Origin: Alphaproteobacteria bacterium
Lineage (GTDB): Bacteria; Pseudomonadota; Alphaproteobacteria; Reyranellales; Reyranellaceae
DNA: 56,116 nucleotides
Assembly: GCA_016869975.1 (NCBI GenBank)
Contig: VGCZ01000035.1
Span: 1-56,116, forward strand
Direction: 5' to 3'
Below the pieces are notes generated by a model. The model was given only the letters and a program-made list of their open reading frames with translations. It had not been told where the DNA came from and ran no database searches. Both the position numbers and the translations under genes were made by a program. The first letter of the stretch is position 1. Each line of letters opens with the position of its first letter. Shown one piece after another: positions 17,761 to 27,021 of the stretch.

Positions 17761-19512
17761 ATGAACCTGTTCCGCCACATCGCCGACGAGATCGTCGGCG
17801 CGCTCCGCGCCATGGAGGCCGCTGGTGAGTTGCCGGCCGGCCTCGATCTCTCCGCCGTCACCGCCGAACCGCCGCGCGATGCCACGCACGGCGACGTCGC
17901 CACCAACGCGGCGATGGTGCTGGCCAAGGGCGCGCGCAAGAAGCCACGCGATATCGCCGACGCGCTGGCCGTGCGGCTGCGCGCTGTCGCCGGCGTCACC
18001 GAGGCGTCGGTCGCCGGCCCCGGCTTCATCAATATCCGGCTGGCCGACGATGTCTGGCGCGCGCATCTCGCGGCGCTTCTGAAGGCGGGCGCCGGCTACG
18101 GCGATTCCGACCTGGGCAAGGGGGCGAAGGTCAACGTCGAGTACGTCTCGGCCAATCCCACCGGGCCGTTGCACGTCGCGCATGCGCGCGGCGCGGTGGT
18201 CGGCGACGCACTGGCCAACCTGCTGCGCAAGGCCGGCTACGCGGTCACCAAGGAGTACTACATCAACGACGCTGGCGCGCAGGTCGATACGTTGGCACGC
18301 TCGACGTTCCTGCGCTACCGCGAGGCGCTGGGCCAGGATATCGGCGAGATCCCGGCGGGCCTCTATCCCGGCGAATATCTCAAGGAGGTCGGCGCCAAGT
18401 TCGCGCAACGTGATGGCGCGAGGTGGAAAGACCTGCCCGAGAGCGAATGGCTGGCACCGATGCGCCAATTCGCCATCGACGAGATAATGGCCGATATCCG
18501 AGCCGATCTCGATACGCTGGGCGTGCACATGGACCTCTTCACGTCCGAGCGCTCCCTGGTCGACAGCGGCGCGGTGCGGGCGGCGTTCGACGCGCTGACG
18601 AAGCAGGGCCTGATCTACCAGGGCACGCTCGAGCCGCCGAAGGGACAGAAACCCGACGATTGGGAGGAGCGCGAGCAGACGCTGTTCCGCGCCACGCAAT
18701 TCGGCGACGACACCGATCGACCGCTCAAGAAGTCGGACGGCTCCTGGACCTACTTCGCCAACGACATCGCCTATCATCACGACAAGTACCGCCGCGGCTT
18801 CGCCGACATGATCGATGTCTGGGGCGCCGACCATGGCGGCTACGTCAAGCGCATGCAGGCGGCGGTGAAGGCGATCACGTCGGGCGAGGGCGCGCTCGAC
18901 ATCAAGCTTTGCCAGCTCGTGCGTGTGCTGAAGAACGGCGAGTTGGTGCGCATGTCCAAGCGCGCCGGCACCTTCGTCACCCTGCGCGACCTGCTCGACG
19001 AGGTCGGGCCCGACGTCGTGCGCTTCACCATGCTGATGCGGCGCAACGACGCGTCGTTCGACTTCGATCTGGTGAAGGCCACCGAGCAGTCGCGCGACAA
19101 TCCGGTCTGGTACGTGCAGTACGCCCATGCCCGAACCCGCTCGGTGTTCCGGCAGGCGGCCCAGGCCAACCTGCCGGTACCGGAGGCGGCGGCGCTGGCT
19201 GCCGCCCCTCTCGCCCGACTGACCGATACCGGCGAGGTGGCCCTGATCAAGACCCTGGTGCAATGGCCCCGACAGGTCGAGGCGGCCGCACAGACGCACG
19301 AGCCGCATCGATTGGCCTTCTACCTCTACGACCTGGCCTCGCAGTTCCACGCCCACTGGACCCGGGGTCGGGATGAGACCGGCTTGCGGTTCATTATTGA
19401 GTCTGATTCTCAATTGACCTTGGCGCGTATGGCATTGGTACAAGCGGTCGGATTCGTGATACAATCTGGATTGAAGGTGTTCGGCGTCACCCCCGCCGAG
19501 GAGATGCGTTGA
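17761..19512 (+). CDS. argS: Arginyl-tRNA synthetase
   Basis: The 583-residue class I synthetase charges tRNA-Arg with arginine. The HIGH-like motif is [15 protein letters not shown] and the KMSKS-like motif is [16 protein letters not shown]; the N-terminal Add1 domain and the C-terminal anticodon-binding DALR domain are present. The ATG at 17761 ([12 protein letters not shown]) is preferred over a GTG at 17743. Its TGA overlaps the ATG of the SPOR gene (TGATG), which implies translational coupling. Confidence 0.96.
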   Translation: MNLFRHIADEIVGALRAMEAAGELPAGLDLSAVTAEPPRDATHGDVATNAAMVLAKGARKKPRDIADALAVRLRAVAGVTEASVAGPGFINIRLADDVWRAHLAALLKAGAGYGDSDLGKGAKVNVEYVSANPTGPLHVAHARGAVVGDALANLLRKAGYAVTKEYYINDAGAQVDTLARSTFLRYREALGQDIGEIPAGLYPGEYLKEVGAKFAQRDGARWKDLPESEWLAPMRQFAIDEIMADIRADLDTLGVHMDLFTSERSLVDSGAVRAAFDALTKQGLIYQGTLEPPKGQKPDDWEEREQTLFRATQFGDDTDRPLKKSDGSWTYFANDIAYHHDKYRRGFADMIDVWGADHGGYVKRMQAAVKAITSGEGALDIKLCQLVRVLKNGELVRMSKRAGTFVTLRDLLDEVGPDVVRFTMLMRRNDASFDFDLVKATEQSRDNPVWYVQYAHARTRSVFRQAAQANLPVPEAAALAAAPLARLTDTGEVALIKTLVQWPRQVEAAAQTHEPHRLAFYLYDLASQFHAHWTRGRDETGLRFIIESDSQLTLARMALVQAVGFVIQSGLKVFGVTPAEEMR

Positions 19513-20444
19513 TGTTCCAAAAAGACCCGCTGCCGGCAAGCGGGCCCGTTGTCTATCACCCATCGCCGGCACAAGGCCCGACCGCTGATCGCCCCCCGCT
19601 GCGGTCGATATCCATGGATGAGCTCGCCGCCCGTTCGGCGGCGGCCGCCAGTTCGACCCCGTCGATGCTTATCGCCGCCGGCCGGCGCAAAGGCCTGCTG
19701 CTGACCGTGATGATCAGCATCGCCGCCGTGGCGAGCTTCGGTGGTGTCGTCTATTGGGCCCACAAGCAGGATATCGAGCGCGGCGGCGCGGGCCTGACGC
19801 CGGTGATCCCGACGCCACCGGGTCCGGCCAAGGTGCGCCCCGACGACCCCAAGGGCATGCAGGTGCCCAACCAGGACAAGGACGTCTACACGCGCGTCGA
19901 TCCCAAGGCCGTACCGCCGCAGACTGAGCGGCTGCTGCCACCGCCTGCCGTGCCCACGATGCCGCCTCGCGCGCCTGTCGCCGCGGCACCGCCGCCGTCC
20001 GCCGCTCCGGTTCCCGTGCAGCCGCCCGCGCCGACGACCGGCCAGCCGCCCGCCGCGCCGCCAACCACGGCCGCGGCGCCACCGGCGCCGCCCGCCAAGC
20101 CCGATGCTGCGACGCAGCCGGTCGTGAAGGATACCGGGGCCGGCTCCCTTACCAAGCTCATCGACACGCTGGAGCCTCCGGTCGCCGCCGCCGGTGGCTA
20201 TCGCGTGCAGCTCGCCGCCGATCGCTCCGAGGACGCCGCGCGTGCGATCTGGGCGCGGTTGCAGAAGTCGCACGCCGACGTGCTCGGGCAGCTCTCGATG
20301 CAGCCCGTGCGTATCGACCGTGGCGACAAGGCCGGCTGGGTCCGCGTTCAGGCCGGGCCGCTCGACGATAAGCAGGCGAAATCGGCCTGTGATCGGCTCA
20401 AGTCGCGCAACGTCGACTGCGTGATCATCCCGCCGGCGCGGTAG
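19512..20444 (+). CDS. SPOR-domain cell-division/peptidoglycan-binding membrane protein
   Basis: This 310-residue protein has a cytoplasmic N-terminus, one membrane segment (about residues 61-82), a long Pro/Ala-rich periplasmic linker and a C-terminal SPOR domain (GGYRVQLAADRSEDAARAIW to VDCVIIPPAR). SPOR domains bind denuded glycan strands at division sites. The start codon overlaps the argS stop, and nagZ begins six bases after its stop, so argS, this gene and nagZ probably form one operon. This SPOR gene between argS and nagZ is conserved in alphaproteobacteria. Confidence 0.9.
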   Translation: MFQKDPLPASGPVVYHPSPAQGPTADRPPLRSISMDELAARSAAAASSTPSMLIAAGRRKGLLLTVMISIAAVASFGGVVYWAHKQDIERGGAGLTPVIPTPPGPAKVRPDDPKGMQVPNQDKDVYTRVDPKAVPPQTERLLPPPAVPTMPPRAPVAAAPPPSAAPVPVQPPAPTTGQPPAAPPTTAAAPPAPPAKPDAATQPVVKDTGAGSLTKLIDTLEPPVAAAGGYRVQLAADRSEDAARAIWARLQKSHADVLGQLSMQPVRIDRGDKAGWVRVQAGPLDDKQAKSACDRLKSRNVDCVIIPPAR

Positions 20445-20449
20445 CGCCG

Positions 20450-21484
20450 GTGGCCATTCCCCGCGCGGTGGTCTTCGGCTGCGCCGGAACGGCGCTGAGC
20501 GCCGATGAACGCGGGTTCTTCCGCGACAGCGATCCGCTGGGCTTCATCCTCTTCGCCCGTAACGTCGAGGCGCCCGACCAGGTGCGCCGCCTCGTCGACT
20601 CGTTGCGCGATACGGTGGGCCGCGACGACGCGCCGGTGCTGATCGACCAGGAGGGCGGGCGCGTGCAACGACTGAGGCCGCCGCACTGGCGCCTGGCGCC
20701 GCCGGCCTCGATCTTCGGCGAGCTCTACGCCGGCGACCCGGCAGCGGCGATGATGGCCAGCCGGCTCAACGGCCGCCTGCTCGCCGCCGATCTCGCGCCG
20801 TTGGGCATCGATGTCGACTGCGCCCCGGTGCTTGATTTGCCGGTCCCCGGCGCGCATGGCGTGATCGGCGATCGCGCCTTCGCCGACACCGTGCAGGCGG
20901 TCGTGGCGCTGGGCCGCGCGCAGGCCGACGGGCTGCTCGCCGGCGGCGTGATTCCCGTCATGAAGCACCTGCCTGGTCACGGCCGCGCGCGTGCCGACAG
21001 CCATCTTGAGTTGCCGATGGTCGAGACGTCGCGTGCCGAGCTGGAGCGCACTGATTTCGCGCCGTTCCGGGCGTTGGCCGACCTGCCTTGGGCGATGACG
21101 GCGCATGTGCTGTATCGCGCCCTATCGAGCAACCAGCCGGCGACCACATCGGCGCGCGTTGTCGGTGACGTGATCCGCGGCCATATCGGCTTTGACGGCG
21201 TGCTGATCTCGGACGACCTGTCTATGAAGGCGTTGGGTGGCGGCTACGCCGAGCGCGCCCGTCAGTCGCTTGATGCCGGCTGCGATGCGGTCCTCCACTG
21301 CAATGGCGAGCTCGAGCAGATGCGTGAGATCGCCTCGGCGGTGGGTACCCTCACGCCACGAGGCGCCGCCCGCGTCGCCCGGGGTCGTGCCTTGGCCCAG
21401 GCGCGCCAAGACGGGGCGGGCCGCGATGATCTCGAGCTGTATCGCCGGCGACTAGCGGAACTGCTCGACCGACCGGTCGCCTAA
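20450..21484 (+). CDS. nagZ: Beta-N-acetylhexosaminidase (cell-wall recycling)
   Basis: The 344-residue GH3 enzyme removes N-acetylglucosamine from anhydro-muropeptides in the cytoplasm. The family signature KHLPGHG followed by four residues and DSH (172-185) carries the general acid/base His, and SDDLSM (254-259) carries the nucleophile Asp255. It starts with GTG six bases after the SPOR gene. The predicted product lacks a signal peptide, as expected. Confidence 0.95.
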   Translation: MAIPRAVVFGCAGTALSADERGFFRDSDPLGFILFARNVEAPDQVRRLVDSLRDTVGRDDAPVLIDQEGGRVQRLRPPHWRLAPPASIFGELYAGDPAAAMMASRLNGRLLAADLAPLGIDVDCAPVLDLPVPGAHGVIGDRAFADTVQAVVALGRAQADGLLAGGVIPVMKHLPGHGRARADSHLELPMVETSRAELERTDFAPFRALADLPWAMTAHVLYRALSSNQPATTSARVVGDVIRGHIGFDGVLISDDLSMKALGGGYAERARQSLDAGCDAVLHCNGELEQMREIASAVGTLTPRGAARVARGRALAQARQDGAGRDDLELYRRRLAELLDRPVA

Positions 21485-21490
21485 AGCTTT

Positions 21491-21508
21491 GAATTATCAT
21501 GATAATTC
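21491..21508. promoter_or_regulatory. Perfect 18-base palindrome between nagZ and scpA
   Basis: GAATTATCATGATAATTC is a perfect dyad with no spacer, six bases after the nagZ stop and 75 before scpA. A second small palindrome, AAAGCTTT, abuts it at 21483-21490. The site is AT-rich in a very GC-rich setting. The symmetry suggests a protein-binding site rather than a terminator, because no T tract follows. The binding protein is unknown. Confidence 0.4.
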
Positions 21509-21582
21509 CCGCGACATGGGGATAAGTCGCCGGGAAAATTGACTCGCGGCGTTGGCCGCTGTTGGACTATTGGTAGTAGCCA

Positions 21583-22395
21583 ATGACAACCGAAATCCCC
21601 ACCTCTAGCGATTTCGACCAGGGCGCCCCCGATGTGCTGGCGCCCGGCGAGGGCGAGTTGATCCTCGATCTGGAGGGATACGAGGGTCCGCTCGACGTCC
21701 TGTTGACCCTTGCGCGCGATCAAAAGGTCGATTTGCGGCGCATCTCCATGGTGGCGCTGGTCGACCAGTATCTGGTGTTCGTGCAGCAGGCGCGCCGGCT
21801 GCGGCTGGAACTCGCGGCCGACTATCTCGTGATGGCCGCGTGGCTCGCCTATCTGAAGTCGCGCCTGATGCTTCCGGAGCCGCCGCAGGACGAGGAGCCG
21901 ACCGGCGAGCAGATGGCCGACGCGCTGCAATGGCAGTTGCGACGGTTGGAGGCGATGCAGCAGGCCGGTGCGCGGCTGATGGCGCACCCCCGGCTGGGCG
22001 TCGATACCTTCGGCCGTGGCAAGCCCGAGGGTGCGCTGATCGTGCGCAAGTCGAAGTGGGACGTGCAGCTCTATGAGCTGCTCAAGGCCTATGGCGATCA
22101 GCAGCGGCCCAAGGACGCCGACGCTTATCACATCCGCGCCACGCAGTTCTTCTCGGTCGAGGAGGCGTTGGAGCGGCTGGAGCGCATGCTGGGTATCGCC
22201 ATCGACTGGGCATCGCTCTCGGCCTTCCTGCCGCCGGGTCTCGTCGATCCGATGAAGCGACGTTCCGCCGTCGCCGCGATCTTCGTCGCGACACTGCAGC
22301 TTGCCAAGGACGGCATCGTGCAATTGCGCCAGACCGAGTCGTTCGGCCCGCTGATGCTGCGCCGCCGCGCCGGTGAAGAGGCTCCCCCGACATGA
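21583..22395 (+). CDS. scpA: Segregation and condensation protein A (kleisin)
   Basis: The 270-residue kleisin bridges SMC heads with ScpB during chromosome condensation. The N-terminal motif LEGYEGPLDVLLTLARDQKV DLRRIS (with a break here only for length) and KSRLMLPEPP are diagnostic. The C-terminal winged helix is in the last 80 residues. The stop overlaps the scpB start by four bases (ATGA), implying coupled translation. No smc gene lies in the window, as is usual. Confidence 0.94.
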   Translation: MTTEIPTSSDFDQGAPDVLAPGEGELILDLEGYEGPLDVLLTLARDQKVDLRRISMVALVDQYLVFVQQARRLRLELAADYLVMAAWLAYLKSRLMLPEPPQDEEPTGEQMADALQWQLRRLEAMQQAGARLMAHPRLGVDTFGRGKPEGALIVRKSKWDVQLYELLKAYGDQQRPKDADAYHIRATQFFSVEEALERLERMLGIAIDWASLSAFLPPGLVDPMKRRSAVAAIFVATLQLAKDGIVQLRQTESFGPLMLRRRAGEEAPPT

Positions 22396-23087
22396 CCGAC
22401 CACCAGGAAACGACCGGGACCGCGGCCCTCGACGTCGTCGCCGATCCGCACGCCCAGAACCTGCGCCTGATCGAGGCGTTGCTCTTCGCCTCGGCCCAGC
22501 CGCTCGACGCTTCGACCCTGGCCGAGCGCCTGCCCGAGGACGCCGATATCGACTCGATCCTGGCCGAGCTCGCCGAGGTTTACGCCGGTCGCGGCGTGAA
22601 CCTCGTGCGTGTCGCCGGGGGCTTCGTCTTCCGCACCGCGCCCGATCTGGCGCAGAAGCTGCGCATCGAGACCCAGGTGACCCGCAAGCTCTCGCGCGCC
22701 GCCGTCGAGACCCTGGCGATCATCGCCTATCACCAGCCGGTGACTCGGGCCGAGATCGAGCAGATCCGTGGCGTGGGCTTGAGCAAGGGCACGCTCGATT
22801 TCCTCTTCGAGCAGAACTGGATCCGGCCGATGGGCCGCCGCCGCGCACCAGGCAAGCCGGTGACCTGGGGCACCACCGATTTCTTCCTTGAGCATTTCGG
22901 ACTCTCGGCGATCGAGGATCTGCCTGGCATGGACGAGCTCAAGGCCGCCGGCCTGCTCGATCCGCGCGCGCAGCCCAGCATCTACCGACCGGAGGAGCCA
23001 GACCTCCCGCTCACGGACGAAGGCGACGACGGGCCGGCCGAGCCGCTCGAAGCCGGCGACGACACGCCGGTCAAGGCGGCGGACTGA
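22392..23087 (+). CDS. scpB: Segregation and condensation protein B
   Basis: The 231-residue protein contains the tandem winged helices of ScpB: NLRLIEALLFASAQPLDAST, then VETLAIIAYHQPVTRAEIEQ and IRGVGLSKGTLDFLFEQNWI. The C-terminal 40 residues are acidic and probably disordered. It partners ScpA in the SMC complex. In most alphaproteobacteria tatA follows; here a TPR gene begins nine bases after the stop. Confidence 0.94.
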   Translation: MTDHQETTGTAALDVVADPHAQNLRLIEALLFASAQPLDASTLAERLPEDADIDSILAELAEVYAGRGVNLVRVAGGFVFRTAPDLAQKLRIETQVTRKLSRAAVETLAIIAYHQPVTRAEIEQIRGVGLSKGTLDFLFEQNWIRPMGRRRAPGKPVTWGTTDFFLEHFGLSAIEDLPGMDELKAAGLLDPRAQPSIYRPEEPDLPLTDEGDDGPAEPLEAGDDTPVKAAD

Positions 23088-23095
23088 TCGACGCC

Positions 23096-24115
23096 ATGAG
23101 CCGCGCCGCCCTGTTGGCGATCGCGGCGGTGCTGAGCACGCCCGTTCTCGCGCAGGACGCCACGGAGCAGTGGCGCATTTGCAGCGACGAGGCGACACCG
23201 ATCATATCGAGGATCAACGCGTGCACGGTCGCGATCGAAGCGCAACGTGACGCGCCGCGCAATCAAGCCAAAGCGCATTTCAACCGCGCGCGGGCACATG
23301 AGGGTGCCAACGATCTCCCCGCGGCGCTTGTCGATCTGGATCAGGCGATTCGCCTAGATCCGTCCGACGCGGATTTCTTCCTGGCGCGTGGGCGTGTCCA
23401 CGGCACCGCCGAGCGATACGACCGGGCGATGGCCGACTTCGCCGAGATGGTCCGCCTGAACCCGAGAGACTATCGGGGATACCATAATCGCGGCGTGGTC
23501 CTGGCGCGGTTGGGGCGGCATGCCGAGGCTATGCGCGACCTCGATGAGGCCGTCCGTCTCGCCTTTGCCGACGTCGCGCCGCGCCTGACACGCGCCACGC
23601 TTCGCCACCAGATGCGTGACTACGCCGCGGCAATTGCCGACTACGACGAGGTGCTTCGGCTGGGTGGTGACGAAGCGGAGGTCCTGGCGCGCCGCGCCGC
23701 ATGTTTCGAGGCGCTGGGACAGCATGACCGGGCGATCGATGATCTGACGCGTGCCATACGCCTCGCGCCCGCGGACGCCAATCCGTGGAACTCGCGGTGC
23801 TGGGTACGCGCCATCATCGGACAGCTCGAGCTGGCCTTGGCGGATTGCGAGGAGGCGCTTCGGCTAAAGCCCGGCGAGGCCGCCATCCTGGATAGTCGAG
23901 GGCTGGTGCACTTGAAGGCGGGCCGCAACGACGCCGCCATCGCCGACTACGATGCCGCGCTACGCATCGACGCCAGGATCGCGACGTCACTTTATGGCCG
24001 AGGCATCGCGCTTCAACGCAGCGGCGACGCGATGCGCGGCGAGGTCGACATCGTGGCGGCCAAGCTCATCCAGCCGGATATCGCTGAAGAAATGGCGCGC
24101 TTCGGCGTGAAATAG
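23096..24115 (+). CDS. Secreted tetratricopeptide-repeat protein
   Basis: The 339-residue protein has a signal peptide (ALLAIAAVLSTPVLAQ), a Cys-containing N-terminal cap (QWRICSDE...INACTVAIEAQRD) and about seven TPR units (for example PAALVDLDQAIRLDPSDADF, YAAAIADYDEVLRLGGDEAE). A C-terminal cap ends AAKLIQPDIAEEMARFGVK. It is probably a periplasmic scaffold; partners are unknown. The same caps recur in the larger TPR gene downstream, so the two are paralogues from duplication. It is packed nine bases behind scpB. Confidence 0.85.
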   Translation: MSRAALLAIAAVLSTPVLAQDATEQWRICSDEATPIISRINACTVAIEAQRDAPRNQAKAHFNRARAHEGANDLPAALVDLDQAIRLDPSDADFFLARGRVHGTAERYDRAMADFAEMVRLNPRDYRGYHNRGVVLARLGRHAEAMRDLDEAVRLAFADVAPRLTRATLRHQMRDYAAAIADYDEVLRLGGDEAEVLARRAACFEALGQHDRAIDDLTRAIRLAPADANPWNSRCWVRAIIGQLELALADCEEALRLKPGEAAILDSRGLVHLKAGRNDAAIADYDAALRIDARIATSLYGRGIALQRSGDAMRGEVDIVAAKLIQPDIAEEMARFGVK

Positions 24116-24197
24116 AACGACGACCCGCTTGGTCACTGACCGTTGCGCGCCGGGCTCGATTGCGATGTTGCAGTCAGTAGTAGGTTCAGGGTCAGAT

Positions 24198-24312
24198 GTG
24201 CGTCGCGTCGAGGTTGTCGCAGGCCTGTTGGCGGCGCTGCCTGCCGCCGTGCTGGATGATCGCGAGCAGAGTTGGCAGATTTGCCTCGGCGACCAGGGCG
24301 TCAGCACTGAAC
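24198..24312 (+). pseudogene. Remnant of a TPR paralogue N-terminus
   Basis: Between the two TPR genes one frame reads VVAGLLAALPAAVL followed by REQSWQICLGD, which lines up with the signal peptide and Cys cap (EQWRICSDE) of the TPR protein at 23096. The similarity stops after about 30 codons. It looks like a leftover from an extra copy in a tandem array. The evidence is short, so this is tentative. Confidence 0.35.
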
Positions 24313-24348
24313 ACCGGGTGAAGAGCCAATGGTGGGGTGGGGGAGTTC

Positions 24349-24651
24349 ATGCGCAGCGTAGCGGTTGGCCTGATCGGCCTCGGAGTTGTGGCTGTGGCCG
24401 GTCCCGCTTACGGGCAGAGTCCGGATCGGCTTTGCGCCTCGCGCGAGCCGGCCGTCGCCGTCGAAAATTGCTCGATCGTCATCCGCGCCGGTCGCGGTGG
24501 CCCGATAGCCCAGGCCGGGTTCCTGACCAACCGCGGGCAGGCGTACGTCAAATTGCGCCGCTACGACGAGGCGCTGCGCGACTACAACGAGGCCGTCAAG
24601 CTTCTGCCCGGCGATCCCGATGGCTACTTCCTGCGAGCGGTTCTCCACTAG
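24349..24651 (+). CDS. N-terminal fragment of a TPR protein, ended by an in-frame amber codon
   Basis: ATG at 24349, preceded by GGGGGAG, opens a frame with a signal peptide (VGLIGLGVVAVAGPAYGQS), a Cys cap (SREPAVAVENCSIVIRAG) and the first one to two TPRs. It stops at TAG 24649-24651 in the middle of a repeat. The same frame resumes directly (RTRRYDEAIRDYGEAIRLKPG) and runs to 26991. A TAG from CAG (Gln) is the simplest change. The 100-residue product alone would be a truncated exported peptide. Confidence 0.7.
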   Translation: MRSVAVGLIGLGVVAVAGPAYGQSPDRLCASREPAVAVENCSIVIRAGRGGPIAQAGFLTNRGQAYVKLRRYDEALRDYNEAVKLLPGDPDGYFLRAVLH

Positions 24652-24744
24652 AGGACCCGTCGCTACGACGAGGCAATACGCGATTACGGCGAGGCGATCA
24701 GGCTGAAGCCGGGCTACGCCGAGGCCTTCTACGGCCGGGGTAAC

Positions 24745-26991
24745 GTGCACTCCGAGAGGAACCACCTCGCCGCCGCTGTGCGCGACTACGATGAGGCGAT
24801 CAGGCTGGTGCCGGCCTTTCCCGGTGCGCTCAACAACCGGGGCATCGCGCATCACCGCCTGCGACAGCTCGACAAGGCGATCGCCGACTTCGACCGCGCG
24901 ATCCAGCTCAAGCCCGATCACGCGGCTGCCTTCAGCAATCGCGGCACGGTCTATCTGGATCGTGGCTACACGGCCCGCGCGATCGAGGATTTCAGCGCGG
25001 CCCTGCGCCTGGTGCCCGATGATGAGGTCACCTTCAACAACCGTGGCGTCGCCTACAGCGAAGCGCGGCAATACGATCTGGCGATCCAGGATTTCGACCA
25101 GGCCATCCGGCTCAATCCGTCCCTCGCCAAGGCGTTTGCCGATCGCGGGCGCGCCTATCTGAGGAAGGGCGACCTCGATCAGGCGATCCTAAGCTACGAT
25201 CGGGCGATTGTGCTCGATGCGCGCAACCTCCCGGCCCTGAACGATCGCGGGACGGCCTATCAGCGCAAGGGCGACCTCGACCGCGCGGTTCGCGATTTCG
25301 ACCAGGCTCTGCGCATCGCGCCCGACTTCGTCGAGGCCCGGTTCAACCGGGCCGGTGTCCATATACGCGCCGGCAGGCTCGATGACGCCTTGCGCGACAT
25401 GGACGAGGTGGCGCGCCTCGAGCCGGATTGGTCGGAATGCTTCGCGCGGCGCGCGCTGGTACATCTGAAGGCTGGTCGTTTCGATGCTGCAATCCGCGAT
25501 GCCAATAAGGCGCTGCGCATCCGAAGCGGCAATGCGGTGGCGTTCTACGTGAGGGGCGTGGCGCGCCGGGAAAAGGGCGACGAGAACGGTGCGGACGCCG
25601 ACGTCACTCAGGCGGCGCGGCAGGACGATGGCGTTGCCGCGCACATGGCCGGCTTCGGGGTTCGCGGCGACGACGGGCCGCACGACCGGACGATACGCGA
25701 AACCACCGATCGGCTACGCCAAACGCCTGCCGACGTCGAGCTCTTGAAGCGACGCGCGTTGGCCTACCAGGGCAAGGACCAGCTCGATCGTGCTATCGCC
25801 GATTTCGACGAGGCGATCCGCCTGAATCCGTCCGACGCCGGCGCCCATTTCGGCCGCGGGACGGTGAATTGGCTCAGGGCCGAGTTCGATCTGGCGATCA
25901 AGGATCTGGACGAGGCGATCCGGCTCGACTCGTCATCTGCCGAGGCTTTTCGTCAGCGCGCCCTGGTCCGCTTGGAGCTGCGACTGGAAGCCGGCGCCAT
26001 CGCGGATTACGACCAGGCGATCCGCTTGAAGCCCGACTATGTCCATGGGTTGATCAGCCGAGGGCTTGCCTACGCCAACACTGGGCAGATCGAGAAGGCG
26101 ATGGCCGATTTCGCCGAAGCGCTGCGCGTCGATCCGGCGAGCGCCAAGGCCCACAACAGCCGCGCGCTCACCCATGCCGCCGACGGCCAGTACGACAAGG
26201 CGCTGGTGGACCACGGCAAGGCGGTCGAGCTCAGCCCGCTCGATCCCGAAATCCTCACCGATCGCGCCTATACCCTGTTCCTCGACAACCGGCGCGATGC
26301 GGCGCTGGATGACGTGGAAGAAGCCCGCTTCCTCAACAGCACGCATGCGCGGACCTACTTCCTTCACGGGCGCATTCTCGCGGCGAAGGATTCGGCGTCG
26401 CAGGCGATCGACAGTTTCTCGACCGCGCTCAAGCTCGATCCTGATCACCGGCTTTCTCGGCTGGAGCGGGCGGAAGCGTACCGAAGCCTGCGCATGTACG
26501 CGTTCGCCCGCAGTGATTACGACGAGGTGCTCCGCCGGGACGCGTCGAACGTGGTCGCGCTCTACGGTCGTGCGTTGACCCTTGGCGCAGCCGGAGACTT
26601 CGAGCCGGCGATCGCCGACCTCGATCGGCTGATCGAGCTTCAGCCGACCCACGCCGCCGGCCTGTCGAGCCGATGCTGGTATGGGGTCATGGTGGCGCGG
26701 CTGGAGCAGGCACTGAAGGATTGCGACGAATCGCTGCGTCTGCGGCCCGGCGACTGGGACACGCTGGACAGCCGCGGCTTCGTGCATCTGCTCGCCGGCC
26801 GTAACGACGCTGCGATCGCCGACTACAATGCGGTTCTCCAATCGGCCCAGGATGTGGCCACGTCGCTGTACGGCCGAGGGGTCGCCAAGCAACGAAAGGG
26901 CGATGCGGTGGGCGCGGGGGCGGATTTCGCCGCCGCCAAGGCGCTACAGTCGGATATCGCCGAGGAAATGGCACGCTATGGCCTGCGCTAG
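24745..26991 (+). CDS. Large TPR protein, C-terminal part of the interrupted gene
   Basis: The frame from a GTG at 24745 gives 748 residues made almost wholly of TPR units of about 34 residues (for example LDKAIADFDRAIQLKPDHAA, YDLAIQDFDQAIRLNPSLAK). Counted from 24349 the intact gene would encode about 880 residues. Near residue 300 a cap (QAARQDDGVAAHMAGFGVR) resembles the true C-terminal cap (ALQSDIAEEMARYGLR), so the protein is a fusion of two ancestral TPR units. If translated from the internal GTG it lacks a signal peptide and would stay in the cytoplasm. It is best regarded as part of a broken gene unless read-through or re-initiation occurs. Confidence 0.7.
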   Translation: MHSERNHLAAAVRDYDEAIRLVPAFPGALNNRGIAHHRLRQLDKAIADFDRAIQLKPDHAAAFSNRGTVYLDRGYTARAIEDFSAALRLVPDDEVTFNNRGVAYSEARQYDLAIQDFDQAIRLNPSLAKAFADRGRAYLRKGDLDQAILSYDRAIVLDARNLPALNDRGTAYQRKGDLDRAVRDFDQALRIAPDFVEARFNRAGVHIRAGRLDDALRDMDEVARLEPDWSECFARRALVHLKAGRFDAAIRDANKALRIRSGNAVAFYVRGVARREKGDENGADADVTQAARQDDGVAAHMAGFGVRGDDGPHDRTIRETTDRLRQTPADVELLKRRALAYQGKDQLDRAIADFDEAIRLNPSDAGAHFGRGTVNWLRAEFDLAIKDLDEAIRLDSSSAEAFRQRALVRLELRLEAGAIADYDQAIRLKPDYVHGLISRGLAYANTGQIEKAMADFAEALRVDPASAKAHNSRALTHAADGQYDKALVDHGKAVELSPLDPEILTDRAYTLFLDNRRDAALDDVEEARFLNSTHARTYFLHGRILAAKDSASQAIDSFSTALKLDPDHRLSRLERAEAYRSLRMYAFARSDYDEVLRRDASNVVALYGRALTLGAAGDFEPAIADLDRLIELQPTHAAGLSSRCWYGVMVARLEQALKDCDESLRLRPGDWDTLDSRGFVHLLAGRNDAAIADYNAVLQSAQDVATSLYGRGVAKQRKGDAVGAGADFAAAKALQSDIAEEMARYGLR

Positions 26992-27021
26992 CGCCTCTGG
27001 CATGCGGTCGCACCAGCCGCT

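Noticed and set aside
17317-19572. Minus-strand open frame of 751 codons
   Set aside because: Antisense to dgt and argS, which are solid; high-GC third-position artefact.
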